DNA of 64,000 nucleotides from Sipunculus nudus. Its lineage: Eukaryota > Annelida > Sipuncula > Golfingiida > Sipunculidae. Shown piece after piece: positions 44,646-55,779 of the stretch. Position numbers and translations under genes: made by a program. Position 1 is the stretch's first letter, and the number at the start of each line of letters is the position of its first letter. The stretch lies in contig CM049320.1 of assembly GCA_026874595.1 (NCBI GenBank), forward strand, positions 8,619,464 to 8,683,463. Direction: 5' to 3'. Under the pieces are notes generated by a model. It made no database searches and was not told the DNA's origin. It worked only from the letters and a program-made list of their open reading frames with translations.

Positions 44646-45244
44646 GTATTCATATGGATAAAAGATAAGAACAGCGTGAATAAGAACTTATTTGGTGAGA
44701 AAACGTGGAAGACCCACCAAATGGATAAACAGTAGTAGAAAAATGCAACATGGCCAAGGTGAGAATTAGTTGAAATGCACTCATACATAGAGCTCTCCAC
44801 TTGGAACCATAACGACACATGGAAAATAAAGTGTGCATACAAACTTGTGACTTGTTTTGTATTCGTATGTAATGTGCATTTCAGGTGTCATGGAAGATCG
44901 CGAGATACTAGTATATGTGCCTCACGAAATATATATAGATATATGTATCTATTTGATGATTTTTTAATATAATGGTTAAACATATAATGGATAGTTTCCA
45001 AACCCAAAGACTTATTGGAAATTGACATTTCCAGATCAGCATATACGACAAATAAAGATAGTGGGCAACAAAATGACTAAACATATGTACTGTCTGTTCA
45101 TATTTTCTTAACCAAAACAACTCATAAAAAGTCCATAGTTCAATATTACTATGACAAATACAAATAAAGTTGGCAAATACTGATTATACATAAATTATGT
45201 CTATATTTTCTTAACATTAAAAAAATTAGGGCAATTATACAGTT
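44646..45244. other. No gene seen
   Basis: AT-rich, no coding support. Confidence 0.5.
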
Positions 45245-45420
45245 TTATTACGTAAACATAATTGTGAGCTGTTTCTGTATTAATGAGAATTTTCTCTGTT
45301 AAAGTTTAAACGCCAGAGTAAGCCAACCGAAAAAGTTCCCTTATTGGGCCTATTATCGCCCATCCCGCCTCGTTCGTGTATCTAGGTCACACTTCCGTTT
45401 CCTGTAATCACATTTTTCTT
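45245..45420 (-). repeat. Inverted copy of MITE-like interior
   Basis: Reverse complement of 22844-23005 (GTGTGACCTAGATACACGA, GCGGGATGGGCGATAATAGG, CGGTTGGCTTACTCTGGCGT). A 24-base piece of the same repeat lies at 18567-18590. Confidence 0.8.
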
Positions 45421-45886
45421 CTGGCGTCAGCCATGATGGACGTGTGATCACGCTCTGCGCGATTCGTCCACTGTTTTGGTTTGTACAGTCGGGTTTGCCA
45501 ACTGAACTGTAAGTTGTTTTTTTCCCTTCCTGGAGCGACTATAGAATTAGTGCCTACCCATGAACCCAAAAATATGGATATAGGAATAGTACACAAGCTA
45601 AAGAGGGCGATATATTTGATGGGGATAGAGTAAAAAATGGGGTGTAGAATTTTTTGGGGCATAAATAAAAATTAAAAAAATTAAAATATTGTCACTGCAC
45701 CTGTCTTGTTGTTCTTGCTTATCCATCTCCTTCACCCCTTAACTCCCTCATCCCTTATCTGATCTATCTCATCTGCTGCCGGTGTAACACTTAGGATGTA
45801 ATGTCTGCATCTCTGAAGGAATCTGAAAGATAAATTCAATGATTATTACAAACATACAAAGAAATAAAGATACCATGATGTATACT

Positions 45887-45947
45887 GGAATCGATCCGCC
45901 AACCTTTCGCATTGCTGCCAGGAGTGTAACCCCTATGCCATCAAGGC
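45887..45947 (-). repeat. tRNA-derived SINE-like head
   Basis: Minus strand TGGCATAGGGGTTA (45927-45940, A box) and GGCGGATCGATTCC (45887-45900, B box), about 26 bases apart. No 3' acceptor strand pairs with the 5' GCCTTGA, so not an intact tRNA. Confidence 0.4.
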
Positions 45948-46110
45948 ATTCATGCCGGCTATGTTCGGGGGTTGTATTTACGTGAAAGGTCGTTCAGTTC
46001 ACTTGGTCACTTGCATTGCACATTCCATAGTTATGTAATAGTTAGTTATGTAATAAATAACGGTCAATATTGCCAAGGCAGTTAATCTGTTAACGTTAAA
46101 AGCAGACATA

Positions 46111-47466
46111 ATGTCGTCCGACAGTGACTTCGAGTCCCCAATTATACCTACATTTCGGAAAAAACTAGATAGTATCATCATAGAAAAGACAGGTGTGACC
46201 CCGAGAGGCTCACAAACGTGCGGCAGAAAAAGAAAAAGTGGTCATGATGACACGGAATTCACCAAAAGAGTGAAGGAATCAGAAATTGACAGTTCTGGAG
46301 GTTCCGTGAGGGGACGGCAGAAAACCAGTGCACGACGGGCCAGAGTTCATCATAAGCCCAGGTTGGTGGCACGAGTAGGTAGCAATGAACAGAAACAGTG
46401 TAATGTTACTGATGCAGCAACACAGTGTACATTGGTGGGAGAAAAAAAAACTTTCAAACATGCTGCAACACAGTACCATATCAGTAAAGGCAGCTATCAG
46501 CGGAAGAATCTGCCACCTGTAGACAATATGACGTGGGAGACATTAGTGCAGCAGATATTAATATCAAAAGAGAGCACAATCAAATGGCTGATGGAGGTTG
46601 AATTGATTAAGAATAGCAGAACGTGTTATCAATGTGGACAAGCTATGTCACTTGTGAGTACCGCCGAAAGCACTATCAGTGATACATTCAAATGGCGTTG
46701 TCAGAAAAAGCAACCCAAAAAACACGATGTGCGTCTGTCTATCAGACATGGCAGTTGGTTTAGTTTTGCCAATCTCACCATAGAAGAAATAATGAAGCTA
46801 ACATATATGTGGTCGATAGGCATGACACAATGTCAGATGATGGGGGAACTGAAAGTGAGCAGCAATACTTGTGTTGACTGGTGTAACTTTTGCAGAGAGG
46901 TATGTGAACACAGCATCCTCTCCCAGACGAATGATGCACAAATCGGGGGAGAAGGGGTAATCGTTGAAATAGACGAATCCAAATTTTCAAAACGAAAATA
47001 CCACAGAGGTCATATGGTGAAGGGTGATTGGGTTTTTGGAGGGAGGGAACAGAGGGATAAAAGTAAAGTGTTTATGTTTGTCGTCCCTGACAGATCTACG
47101 GAGACCCTGCTGCCACTGATAAAGAAATACATTAAAGCCGGCTCAATCATACGCTCTGATTGCTGGAAGTCGTACGATTGTTTGACTGATCATGGCTACC
47201 AGCATGAGACTGTGAACCATAGTCAGAATTTTAAAGACCCGGTGACAGGATGTCACACGAATTCAATAGGAGATTGGCAAAAGGTCAAAAAAGGTGTGGG
47301 TATGCCGAGATTCGGTGTCAAATCAGCCCACTTACAAAGCTACCTGGGCGTATACATATGGCGATTACGGCATCAGGGGCAGAATTTGTTTAGTGCATTT
47401 TTGAAATCCGTTAAAACCCTCTATAACGGGAAGTGCAGCAAAGCCAGCTGCCACTTTTGTGGATAG
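46111..47466 (+). CDS. Merlin-type (ISXO2-like) transposase, intact frame
   Basis: Moves a Merlin DNA transposon by cut-and-paste in the nucleus. The ATG-started frame codes for 451 residues, longer than typical ~300-residue Merlin transposases because of a basic, Ser-rich N-terminal extension (KRKSG, KTSARRARVHHKPR). A zinc ribbon, C172-x2-C175...C197, is followed by helix-turn-helix-like TIEEIMKLTYMWSIGMTQ. The catalytic core has IVEIDESKFSKRKYHRGH (D288), GDWVFGGREQ, FVVPDRSTE and IIRSDCWKSY (D350). The third site reads HTNSIGDWQKVKKG. The Glu seen at this place in the decayed sibling (NSIEG near 32310) is replaced by Gly387-Asp388 with one codon lost, so activity is doubtful. No clear terminal inverted repeats were found by eye. 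Possible fates are an active copy, a dead young copy or a domesticated gene. Confidence 0.85.
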   Translation: MSSDSDFESPIIPTFRKKLDSIIIEKTGVTPRGSQTCGRKRKSGHDDTEFTKRVKESEIDSSGGSVRGRQKTSARRARVHHKPRLVARVGSNEQKQCNVTDAATQCTLVGEKKTFKHAATQYHISKGSYQRKNLPPVDNMTWETLVQQILISKESTIKWLMEVELIKNSRTCYQCGQAMSLVSTAESTISDTFKWRCQKKQPKKHDVRLSIRHGSWFSFANLTIEEIMKLTYMWSIGMTQCQMMGELKVSSNTCVDWCNFCREVCEHSILSQTNDAQIGGEGVIVEIDESKFSKRKYHRGHMVKGDWVFGGREQRDKSKVFMFVVPDRSTETLLPLIKKYIKAGSIIRSDCWKSYDCLTDHGYQHETVNHSQNFKDPVTGCHTNSIGDWQKVKKGVGMPRFGVKSAHLQSYLGVYIWRLRHQGQNLFSAFLKSVKTLYNGKCSKASCHFCG

Positions 47467-47677
47467 CGAGTTGAGATGTGTGTGCATATTTGTAACATAG
47501 CCGGCTTGTACATACGTTATAAGTTGACAGTATCATAAGTTGAGAATATAATTTTACATTAATCCCCGGGACTGTTCATGAAGATGGAAGAGGAGGAGTG
47601 CAATGAAAGAAAAAGGTAAATGATTTAAAAAATATGGACCTATGTGAATAATATATTCCCTGTTAATTTAGGGGGGA
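47467..47677. other. 3' flank of Merlin gene, no gene seen
   Basis: AT-rich. Shares no clear sequence with the flank of the 62-kb copy except the following type of G/C hairpin minisatellite. Confidence 0.4.
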
Positions 47678-47865
47678 GACCCCCCAAACCCCCCCCCCCC
47701 CCCCCCACCCCACGATGTGTGAAACCTAAAAGTAAATATGTAAGTTAGTAATAGTGGGGGGAGACCCCCCAACCCCCCCCCCCCAACCCCTTGATGTGTG
47801 AAACGTAAAAGTAAATATGTAAGTTAGTAATAGTGGGGGGAGACCCCCCCCCCCCGGCCCTATGT
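47678..47865. repeat. ~85-bp minisatellite with G6/C6 hairpins
   Basis: GGGGGGAGACCCCCCAA, a C run, then GATGTGTGAAAC.TAAAAGTA and AATATGTAAGTTAGTAATAGT, repeated about 2.5 times. The similar but distinct repeat at 62960-63260 also follows a Merlin transposase. Confidence 0.8.
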
Positions 47866-48184
47866 CATGCACGAGTGTTTAAAGGAACGTGCGGCGTGAT
47901 AATGAGAAATCCCCGAGGAGCCCCATGGCAGGTGTTGATTTCACCAGGGTTTGTATAAAGTTTGCCGAACATGTTGTGAATGTGGAACATGGCGTAAGGG
48001 GAATGATGTGGGCTCACCGTGTCGTGATTTGTTCGGATAATAATTGAGGGCAGTAGGATTATGCAGTGCTGACATGTATTCATGAGGGAACCTTATAGGG
48101 GTATGTATCATTAGAGACATTTGGAAGAGATGTGCTCTATGTTCACGGAATCTGTAGTGGGTAAGCACGGATTCTCTAGTCGCC
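47866..48184. other. 5' region of DIRS element II copy 2
   Basis: No gene. Presumably upstream non-coding part or terminal repeat of the element, not testable here because copy 1 lacks this part. Confidence 0.35.
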
Positions 48185-50067
48185 ATGGTGAACCCCACTT
48201 ATTGTGTTACTTGTGGTTCCTTAATCCCTGGCTTGGGATTCTCACCCCACTTGTTTCACCTGCCGTTCGAACAATGACTCCTGCCGGGGTCCGGCGGATC
48301 CCTGTTTCTACTGTCAGACATGGTCTTCTGACAAGTGGGCATTGTTTCACGATTGGTCCCATACCCCAGTAGTTGGGGTTTCCCCTTCCACGCTTCCTTT
48401 GTCTGGTGTTACGTTCCCCATCAGTTACCACCGGTACCATTACCTCTCCGGTAGTTTCGACGGCCAAGTCCTTACTTTCCCATTCCCGTAAGCGGAAGTC
48501 TTCCTCGGTTCACGCAGCTCCCCGTGCCGAAGGACCGTCCGCTTATTCCATCTTGCATAAATTATCTAGATTTTGCTCATCCCTGATGTCTGATCTAGAA
48601 GATTCGTCTAGACCCGAGTCTGTTCGTCCGGTGGCCTCGCCTGTTCCCCCGGTGATTTCCCCAAGGCTGTTATCTTCACCTCCGGCCCCTCGCCGGCTTC
48701 CTTCCTTATCCCCTGGGCCATCCGGGACCAATCCGCTGGTTCGCCCGGGCCTTCCTGGTGTGCAGGTAAGTGATTCTGGCCCTCCTGCATCCCTTTCCTT
48801 TCAGCAGCCCTCACTTCCGGTGACTCTGGCTGCTCCGGTGGTCCGTTTGGCGGTTCCCGGCCGGCCGGCCGGCCGGCTCTTTCTTTCAGTTCCCGTCTGC
48901 TGTGCCGACTGCGGCTCCGGTTCCTGTGTCTTCCCAGGCGGTTCCTGCTGCTGACTAGCCCTCGGCTTCTTTTTTTCAACCTCCGGTCATTCCGCTCCAC
49001 GGGTTTCCCTGGATCCCCCTTCTTGTGGTTCTCCAGCGTCCCCGTCCTCTTACACTGCCGATCCCGCCCTGGCACATGATCAGTGGTCGGAGATTGCGCT
49101 GCAACTCCAGGCTTGGCGTACGCGCAAATCTGCACTACTGGACCTCGTTGCTACCTCCACTCAGGAGGCCCAACCTGATGGTCCGAAGTTCCTTCGTTTA
49201 CAGCCTCTGACTCCCACGGCGCCTTCTTCCACACCCGCCATGAGTAAGGAGTTTACCGATCACACGGTTGATCTGTTACGTGAGCACCACGCTGTGGTCT
49301 CGGGGTCACGATCTACCAATACTTGGGCCCCGCTCCCGCTGGGTTCTGATAAACCCTGGTCCCCCATGACCCTGTGGAATTCCCGTGGGTACCGCGCTAC
49401 CTGCTTTGATCGTCTGATCCCCTTTCCCGATTATCCGGATATTCCATCGGCGCCGATGCGTCTTGATTCCGGCCTTGAACAGCCGTTCGTGGACGGTAAA
49501 TCCTCGTTTCCTTCCTCAGCCCCGTTCTCCGATCGTCAACTGTCGGATTTGGAGGGGCTCGGGCGGCAGGCGGCCGGGATGGTGAACGACTTGCAGGCTG
49601 TTACTAGCCTGCTCGCCGTCTCTCCTGACTCGCCCACACTTAATGACATATGGCAGGCTTCTGCTCATACCTGTGCTGAGCTGCAACAGGTTGTCTGGTG
49701 GCTTGAAAATTGTATTTTGTTGCGCCGCTCGGCTTGCCTTCAATCTTTAAAACACTTGAAACCAGAACTTACACAAGCGGAGTTGACTGAGCTTTACTCT
49801 CAACCTTTCACCGGCTCCCTTCTGTTTGGCGGCCATCTGCGACCTCTTTTTGACCGCGCCTTGGGGTGTTCAGATTGTCAGGCCCGCCTCCGATTGGCCT
49901 CTCTTGCGCCCTGGACGTCCTTCCACGTCCCGCGGTCTCGCCCTTCTAGTGCGGCTCCCGCTTCGGCTCGTCGCGCTCCTGCTCAGTCTTCCCGTCCTTC
50001 AGGCCGTACCAGCCGTTCCCAGCCATTTCGTGGTCGTTCCTCCAAGCGGGGTTTGACCAAGAAATGA
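48185..50067 (+). pseudogene. gag: Gag of DIRS element II (copy 2), frameshifted
   Basis: Starts MVNPTYCVTCGSLIPG and, after a one-base shift near 48235, continues HPTCFTCRSNNDSCRGP and DPCFYCQTW. The spaced CxxC pairs look like a zinc-binding N-terminus. Ser/Pro-rich middle (48373-48954) with a (GGCC)n run at 48867, then a clean 275-codon frame from 49240 to 50067 holding the conserved gag core (FTDHTVDLLREHHAVV to RGRSSKRGLTKK). Several shifts between 48235 and 49240. Confidence 0.75.
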
Positions 50068-50819
50068 CTCATTCAATCCAGTAGGCGCTCGTCTCAGTGC
50101 CCATTTTCCTGCTCGGGCGGGCATCACGTCACATCAGTTAGTTCTAAGCACCATAAAGATCGGTTTCCATCTTATGTTTTTGCACGCTCGTCCCGTCACC
50201 CTGCACTCGTTCTTCACTCCGCCTCCATCCAATCCCATCAAACGCCCATCAAACGCCTCGCTTTGGAGGAGGCGATTCAATCTATGCTCGACAAGAGGGC
50301 GATTTTCGAGGTTTCCCCATCCACCATGGGGTATTACTCTCGCCTATTTCTTGTTTCCAAGCCGCACGGGCAGTGGCGCCCCATCATCGATCTAAAGCGC
50401 CTAAATTAGTTCATCGCCCCGCCGCCGTTTCGGATGTTCAATGGTTCTCTGCACCATCCGTTGGATGGATTGGGCGTTCAAAATAGACCTTACGGATGCC
50501 TATTTTCACGTTCCAATCCATCCATTGTCTCAACCATTTCTTCGGTTCGCATATCAGAACCATGTTTTTCAATTCCGGGCCCTCCCGTTCGGGATCAATG
50601 TGGCCCCCTGGAATTTTACCATGCTCGTTCACACGGTTACGCGTTACCTCAACTCACAGGGCATTTCTGTGCTCCCTTATCTGGATGATAAGCTTGTCCA
50701 TGCAGCCAATCGCTCTCTCTTAACGACTCATCGCTCCATGGTTCTCGATTTACTTCAGAACCTTGGCTTTCTTGTCAATGCGGAGACATCCCTTCTCACT
50801 CCCACCCAGCAGTTACGAT
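48185..50819 (+). mobile_element. DIRS-family element II, copy 2, truncated in RT
   Basis: Contains the gag N-terminus that copy 1 lacks, the rest of gag and RT up to just after YLDD. It is cut at about 50816 by the tail of a pearl-like element (TTACGATTTGTGCCTGGTTA), which replaced the rest of pol. Confidence 0.85.
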
Positions 50820-50833
50820 TTGTGCCTGGTTAA
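50151..50833 (+). pseudogene. pol: Reverse transcriptase of DIRS element II (copy 2), partial
   Basis: ALEEAIQSMLDKRAIFEVSP, LFLVSKPHGQWRPIIDLKRL, then TAG at 50407 and a shift, then KIDLTDAYFHVPIHP, ALPFGINVAPWNFTMLVHTV and VLPYLDDKLVHAANRSL with an intact catalytic YLDD. Ends where the pearl-like tail begins. A duplicated ATCAAACGCCC near 50237 is copy-specific. Confidence 0.85.
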
Positions 50834-50913
50834 CGGACAGACGGACGGACAGACGGACGACGGACAAAGAGTGATCGCTATAGCTCAGCATGACTGAAAG
50901 TCAGCTGAGCTAA
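50816..50913 (+). mobile_element. Tail of a pearl-like element
   Basis: GATTTGTGCCTGGTTAACGG, ACGG/ACAG run, and hairpin TAGCTCAGCATGACTGAAAG with TCAGCTGAGCTA (50881-50912). Matches 38100-38241 closely. Confidence 0.7.
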
Positions 50914-51344
50914 TAAACTGTATGAAACAAAGATTTTTAATTGAATCTTTATTTCTAACTTTAATTTATACCTATCAGTGACTCAATCACATGTATATAT
51001 GCTTGTTCAGCGAGTCGAATGTTCCAAGTCAATGGATCTGAAACATGGAATAAGGTAACCCAAACAAAATTGGTAAACCAATTTCAAAATTGAGTAACCC
51101 GCAAATGGGTTACACAAATTTGAAATTTGGCCCTGCTGTACTTTGTGATCTTGTTTTGTGTGTTTATAATTTTTATTTTTTATCTTTTTAGATGCAACCA
51201 CACTGCAACTTGGTTTACAAGATTTCAAAAATATACTCAGTAAGTATACTCTTAATCTGTAATGTGAAGCACTATAAAAATGAACAAATTAGGGCTGTGA
51301 TGATACATGTTGATTGTATCGCAAAACATAATTGAATTCACTCA
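50914..51344. other. No gene seen
   Basis: AT-rich. A local inverted repeat of GTAACCCA/TGGGTTAC and AATTTGAAATT type lies at 51053-51130. Confidence 0.45.
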
Positions 51345-52515
51345 CAAAACAACAGTATGATACCCACTAGTAGTAATTGTATCCCCAGGCAAGGTCGTGG
51401 GAAGACGGTATGGTTTTACTTCAGTCCTGCCAATACCCCAGATAAATCTGGGTCACAGATCGTTACCAAACTTCACATGTGCATAGATATGGGTGAGAGG
51501 AAGAAGCCCATTCAAAATGGGGTCATGACCTTTACTAGGAGAGATACCTTGGCCTTTTAGGTCCATTTGGGGGGGAAATCACACAAATTCATGAATATAT
51601 CAAGAAATCTTGTATGGATTAATTCAAAAATCAACTCAACTGAAGATCTTAGTGTTGTCATGTATCAAAAAATGGTGGGGCCATCTGTTATCCTTTTTTT
51701 TGTTTTTGTTCCGTTTATTACCCCAATCATTGCCACTTAACAGTACTATGAGCATTATAAGTCTAAAACTGATGGACAGATTGGGCTGAAATTGTGCATG
51801 GATTCCTCGATCTTGTATTCAACTGGTGTTGCTATCTACTATCGTTATTGTGTGGCGTCCATCCATACGTGACTTCTGAAGTTGTTCAAGGTATTGGTCA
51901 GAAATTTGGCATGTCCATCCATCTTGGAAAGTTTTTTTTCGTAAACCTGACAGGTAGCGCTACTTCCCTCTTGTTTTTGTTCATTAAATTAATGCGTGCC
52001 CTTTTCTGAGGAGTGATTTACCCTGTTGGCCTGGAATGGTGCATATCCATGGATTTTGGACTGCTTCATCTTGTACTTTAGACCGGTGGGGCCATCTGCA
52101 ATCATTTTCCATGGCTTCCATCTGAACATGAGCTTTGTGTGAAAATTGCTCCTATCTCCAGAGTGTTTCAATGTATTCATCTGAAATTTGGCATGTCTAC
52201 CCATCTTTCTCATTAACAGGTGGTGCAACCTACCTTTCCATTCCTGTAGAATAAATTAATGCTCTTTTTTTAAAAGAGGTGTGCTGTATTGGTCTTACTC
52301 TATGCATGTAGATAGATCTTGGCCGCCTCCATCATGTATTCAAGACTGATGGTGCCATCGGCCATTTTTTTGTGTGGCCTCAATGCGTACATTCATTTTT
52401 AGGTGAAAATTGCTCACATATGAGGAGTGGGTCAATGTGTTGATCTGCAGTTTGGCATGTTATTTAATCAACCTTGGAGAGATTTCTGGTCAACCGGACA
52501 GGTGGAGCCACCTAC
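51345..52515 (+). repeat. ~1.2-kb interspersed repeat, copy 1
   Basis: Collinear with 56330-57580: TTGTATCCCCAG(G/A)CAA, GGGGTCATGACCTTTACTA, ATATCAAGAAATCTTG, CCATCATTGCCACTT and GGACAGATTGGGCTGAAATT occur in the same order. Internal ~230-bp subunits with GG(T)GGCGCCA(C)C or GGTGC(C)ACC motifs. It runs into the pearl-like array at 52528. Confidence 0.7.
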
Positions 52516-52527
52516 CATACCATTTTT

Positions 52528-54480
52528 AGTTCAGCTGACTGTAAGTCATCTGAGCTATAGCGACCACTCTTTGTCCGTCGTCCGTCTGTCCATCTGTCCG
52601 TCCGTCCGTCTGTCCATCCGTCTGTCCGTTAACCTGGCACAAATCGTAACCGCTGGACTTAGAACCTTGTAACTTTACATTCTGAGAGGTGCATGAAAAA
52701 TCTCCTTGGAAAACAGAAATGAGGTCTCTGTTACCCATATCCTTTGAGCTATTAGGCCCAAAAGTACCTCCCAGAATAGTCAAAAATTTCATACAAAAAC
52801 TTCAATATCTCATTAACTAAATCACTGATGGTCATGATTTTTTGCATACATATTGATCATGAGATGTTTCATCAGTTTCTGCAGACTGGTGGCGCCACCT
52901 GTATTTTTCATTTTTTTTACGAATTTTTGAGACCTTTAAAAATGTGAACATCTGTTAACAGGGAACAAATCGTAAAGACTGGACCTAGAATCTTCATTCT
53001 TGACACACTGAGAGACCTATGCAAAAAGTTTCCATGGAAACAAGAAATTAGGTCTCAGTTACCCATATCCTTCGAGCTATGGGGCCCAAAAGTACCCCCC
53101 AGAATATTAAAAAATTCCAGAATATTAAAAAATTTCATACAAAAACTTCAATATCTAATTAACTACATCACTGATGGTCATGATTTTTTGCATACGTATT
53201 GATCATGAGGTTTCATCAGTTCCTGCAGACTGGTGGCGCCACCTGTATATTTCAATTTTTTACGAAATTTTTCTCTATTTTTGAGACCTTTAAAAATGTG
53301 AACATCTGTTAACAGGGCACAAATCGTAAAGACTGGACCTAGAATCTTCATTCTTGACACACTGAGAGACCTATGCAAAAAGTTTCCATGGAAACAAGAA
53401 ATTAGGTCTCAGTTACCCATATCCTTCGAGCTATGGGGCCCAAAAGTACCCCCCAGAATATTAAAAAATTCCAGAATATTAAAAAATTTCATACAAAAAC
53501 TTCAATATCTAATTAACTACATCACTGATGGTCATGATTTTTTGCATACGTATTGATCATGAGGTTTCATCAGTTCCTGCAGACTGGTGGCGCCACCTGT
53601 ATATTTCAATTTTTTACGAAATTTTTCTCTATTTTTGAGACCTTTAAAAATGTGAACATCTGTTAACAGGGCACAAATCGTAAAGACTGGACCTAGAATC
53701 TTCATTCTTGACATACTGAGAGACCTATAAAAAGTCTCCGAAGAAAACCAGAAATTAGGCCTCTGTTACCCATATCCTTTGAGATATGGGGCCCCAAAGT
53801 ACCCCCCCCCCCCCCGAATAGTCAAAAATTTCATACAATAACTTCAATATCTCATTAAATACATCACCGATGGTCATTTTTTGCATACATATTGATCATG
53901 AGATGTTTCATCAGTGTCTGCAGACTGGTGGTGCCACCTGTATTTTTTTTATTTTTTATGAATTGTTTTCTCTATTTTTGAGACCTTTAAAAATGTGAAC
54001 ATCTGTCTACAGGGCACAAATTGTAAAGACATTTCTCATTCCTCACATAGCGTCAGAACTATGAAAAGTCTCCATGGAAACCTGAAATAAGCTCTCTGTT
54101 ACCCATATCCTTTGAGCTGTGGCGCTCCCAATTACCCCCCAGAATAATGGAAAATTTGATAAAAACAAACTGCAACATCTCAATAACTACAACACTGATG
54201 GTCATGATTCTTGCATACATATTGATCAAGAGGTGTTCCATCAGTTCCTGCAGACTGGTGGTGCCACCTGTATTTTTTCAAATTTCTACATTTTCTATTT
54301 TTGAGACCTTTAAGGATGTAGTTATCTGTCAACAGGGTACAAATCGTAACGACTGGACCTGGGATCTTCATTCTTGATACACAGGGAGACCCATGAAAAG
54401 TCTCCATGGAAACTTGAAATTAGGTCTCTGTTACCCATATCCTTAAGCTGTGGGGCTTGTACATACCCCCAGAACATTTA
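52528..54480 (-). mobile_element. Pearl-like array of ~350-bp units, minus orientation
   Basis: Opens with the hairpin TAGTTCAGCTGACTG...CATCTGAGCTA (52528-52558) and a CCGT/CTGT run (52572-52629), the mirror of 38100-38241. About five units follow, each with TTGAGACCTTTAAAAATGTG, ACAGGGCACAAATCGTAA, GTTACCCATATCCTT and GCAGACTGGTGGCGCCACCT. Units at about 52980-53333 and 53334-53687 appear identical over ~354 bases. Confidence 0.75.
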
Positions 54481-54879
54481 AAATATTAGATACAAAAGCT
54501 CCAGTATCTGAAAAACTAATGCATTGATCACCATAGTTCTTCGCATGCATGTTGATTATGATTATTCCATTGGGAATCTCCTTGGAAATCTTAAATCAGG
54601 TCATTATAAGTGACCTATATTCTGCAAGATATATTAAAGTACATGATTTCGGCACCCTGTTGAATAGATCTGCATGATTTATTACAGTTGGACCTAGAAA
54701 CTTCTAATTTGATTAAGATCCAAGGAGGTGCTTGTAAAATTTATTGGAAACCTTGCCATAATTTCACTATGACCTTTATTATACAAGCTGTGTGAAAGAT
54801 CATGATTTTAAGACTGTGTCAGATTGACACGAGTGGTAGTAGCTTGATGCAGAATAAAGTCACTGTTACTTTTATTTAG
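54481..54879. other. No gene seen
   Basis: Diverged repeat flank. No coding support. Confidence 0.45.
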
Positions 54880-54993
54880 GATCTATTGGCAGAAAGCATG
54901 ATTTGAGCACTCTGGGAGTCTCACTACCCATCGTTAAAGGTTCCTTGGATTCAGACAAGCATCATGGCCAATGGGCCATGCATCCGTTTACTG
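54880..54993 (+). CDS. Candidate host-gene exon 1
   Basis: Acceptor CTGTTACTTTTATTTAG, then two bases of a split codon and an open frame SIGRKHDLSTLGVSLPIVKG, LDSDKHHGQWAMHP. If it ends at ACTG|GTCATC (weak donor) it is 114 nt, leaves one base and joins in phase to 55648. Otherwise the frame runs to TGA at 55029 as a last exon. Composition is strongly protein-like. Family not recognised. Confidence 0.4.
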
Positions 54994-55647
54994 GTCATCT
55001 AATAACAGCTTTTCTGAGCAGCTTGGCTTGACAGATAGTGCAATTCCATATTTTGTTAATAACAATTGGGCCAAGTGCACTGCAAACCAAATTGGTGATG
55101 CCAGCTACACACCTGTTTAATTTGTGGATTTGTGTGGTATTTGCTTATGAGAATTTTTTTTTAGCATTAAGGCTTATTATGGGATTAATCAGAAAAAAAT
55201 GAAGAAATTGTATCATCCACACTTGTAGCCAGCTGTCAAATTTAGAAGAATGTAGGCCCATCCATTCTATATGGACCTAAATGGTGCACATCTACATTGA
55301 AAAACACCTAATAGTTTTTTTTCTTTGTTTAGACTTCCCTTTTGCTGAAGTAAATGATGAAAAAAAAATCATTGTGAACCTTTCTGTGACTTTTTGCTTC
55401 ACAATGAATGAATGTTTCATGTAAATTCTTTTATGTGATTTAGGCAAACAAAAAATAATTTGGCTGCATTGTAAAGGTTGAGAAACAAAAGGCTCTCCCT
55501 TCAGGGTTAGACTTCTAAAATGGGGATGACTTTTGTCAGGTATTTTATGGTAATAAGCACATGAACCCATGAGTCTTTATAACTTAGGGATTTATTGTAA
55601 TGCCCCTTTTTTTCATCATTTTCACATATATTTATTGTTCTTTGCAG
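54994..55647. other. Probable intron
   Basis: AT-rich, T-rich before the acceptor at 55647. No other gene. Confidence 0.45.
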
Positions 55648-55779
55648 ATGTCAACGCTGAAACTCTTAAACTCTATATAATGGATGAGTTTAATCCAGGG
55701 CGTAAGCCTATATATAAACCACATCTTAAGCCAGCAAACTGGCCAACCAACCAAGCCTGGTCCCCCATCAGCCAGTTCA
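55648..55779 (+). CDS. Candidate host-gene exon 2 (132 nt, symmetric)
   Basis: Acceptor ATTTATTGTTCTTTGCAG and perfect donor A|GTAAGT. The frame between them, after two bases of a split codon, reads VNAETLKLYIMDEFNPGRKP, IYKPHLKPANWPTNQAWSPI, SQF and leaves one base, so the exon length is a multiple of three. Trp/Pro/Asn-rich, soluble. It does not resemble any repeat in the window. I do not recognise the protein. The best-defined host exon here. Confidence 0.6.
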
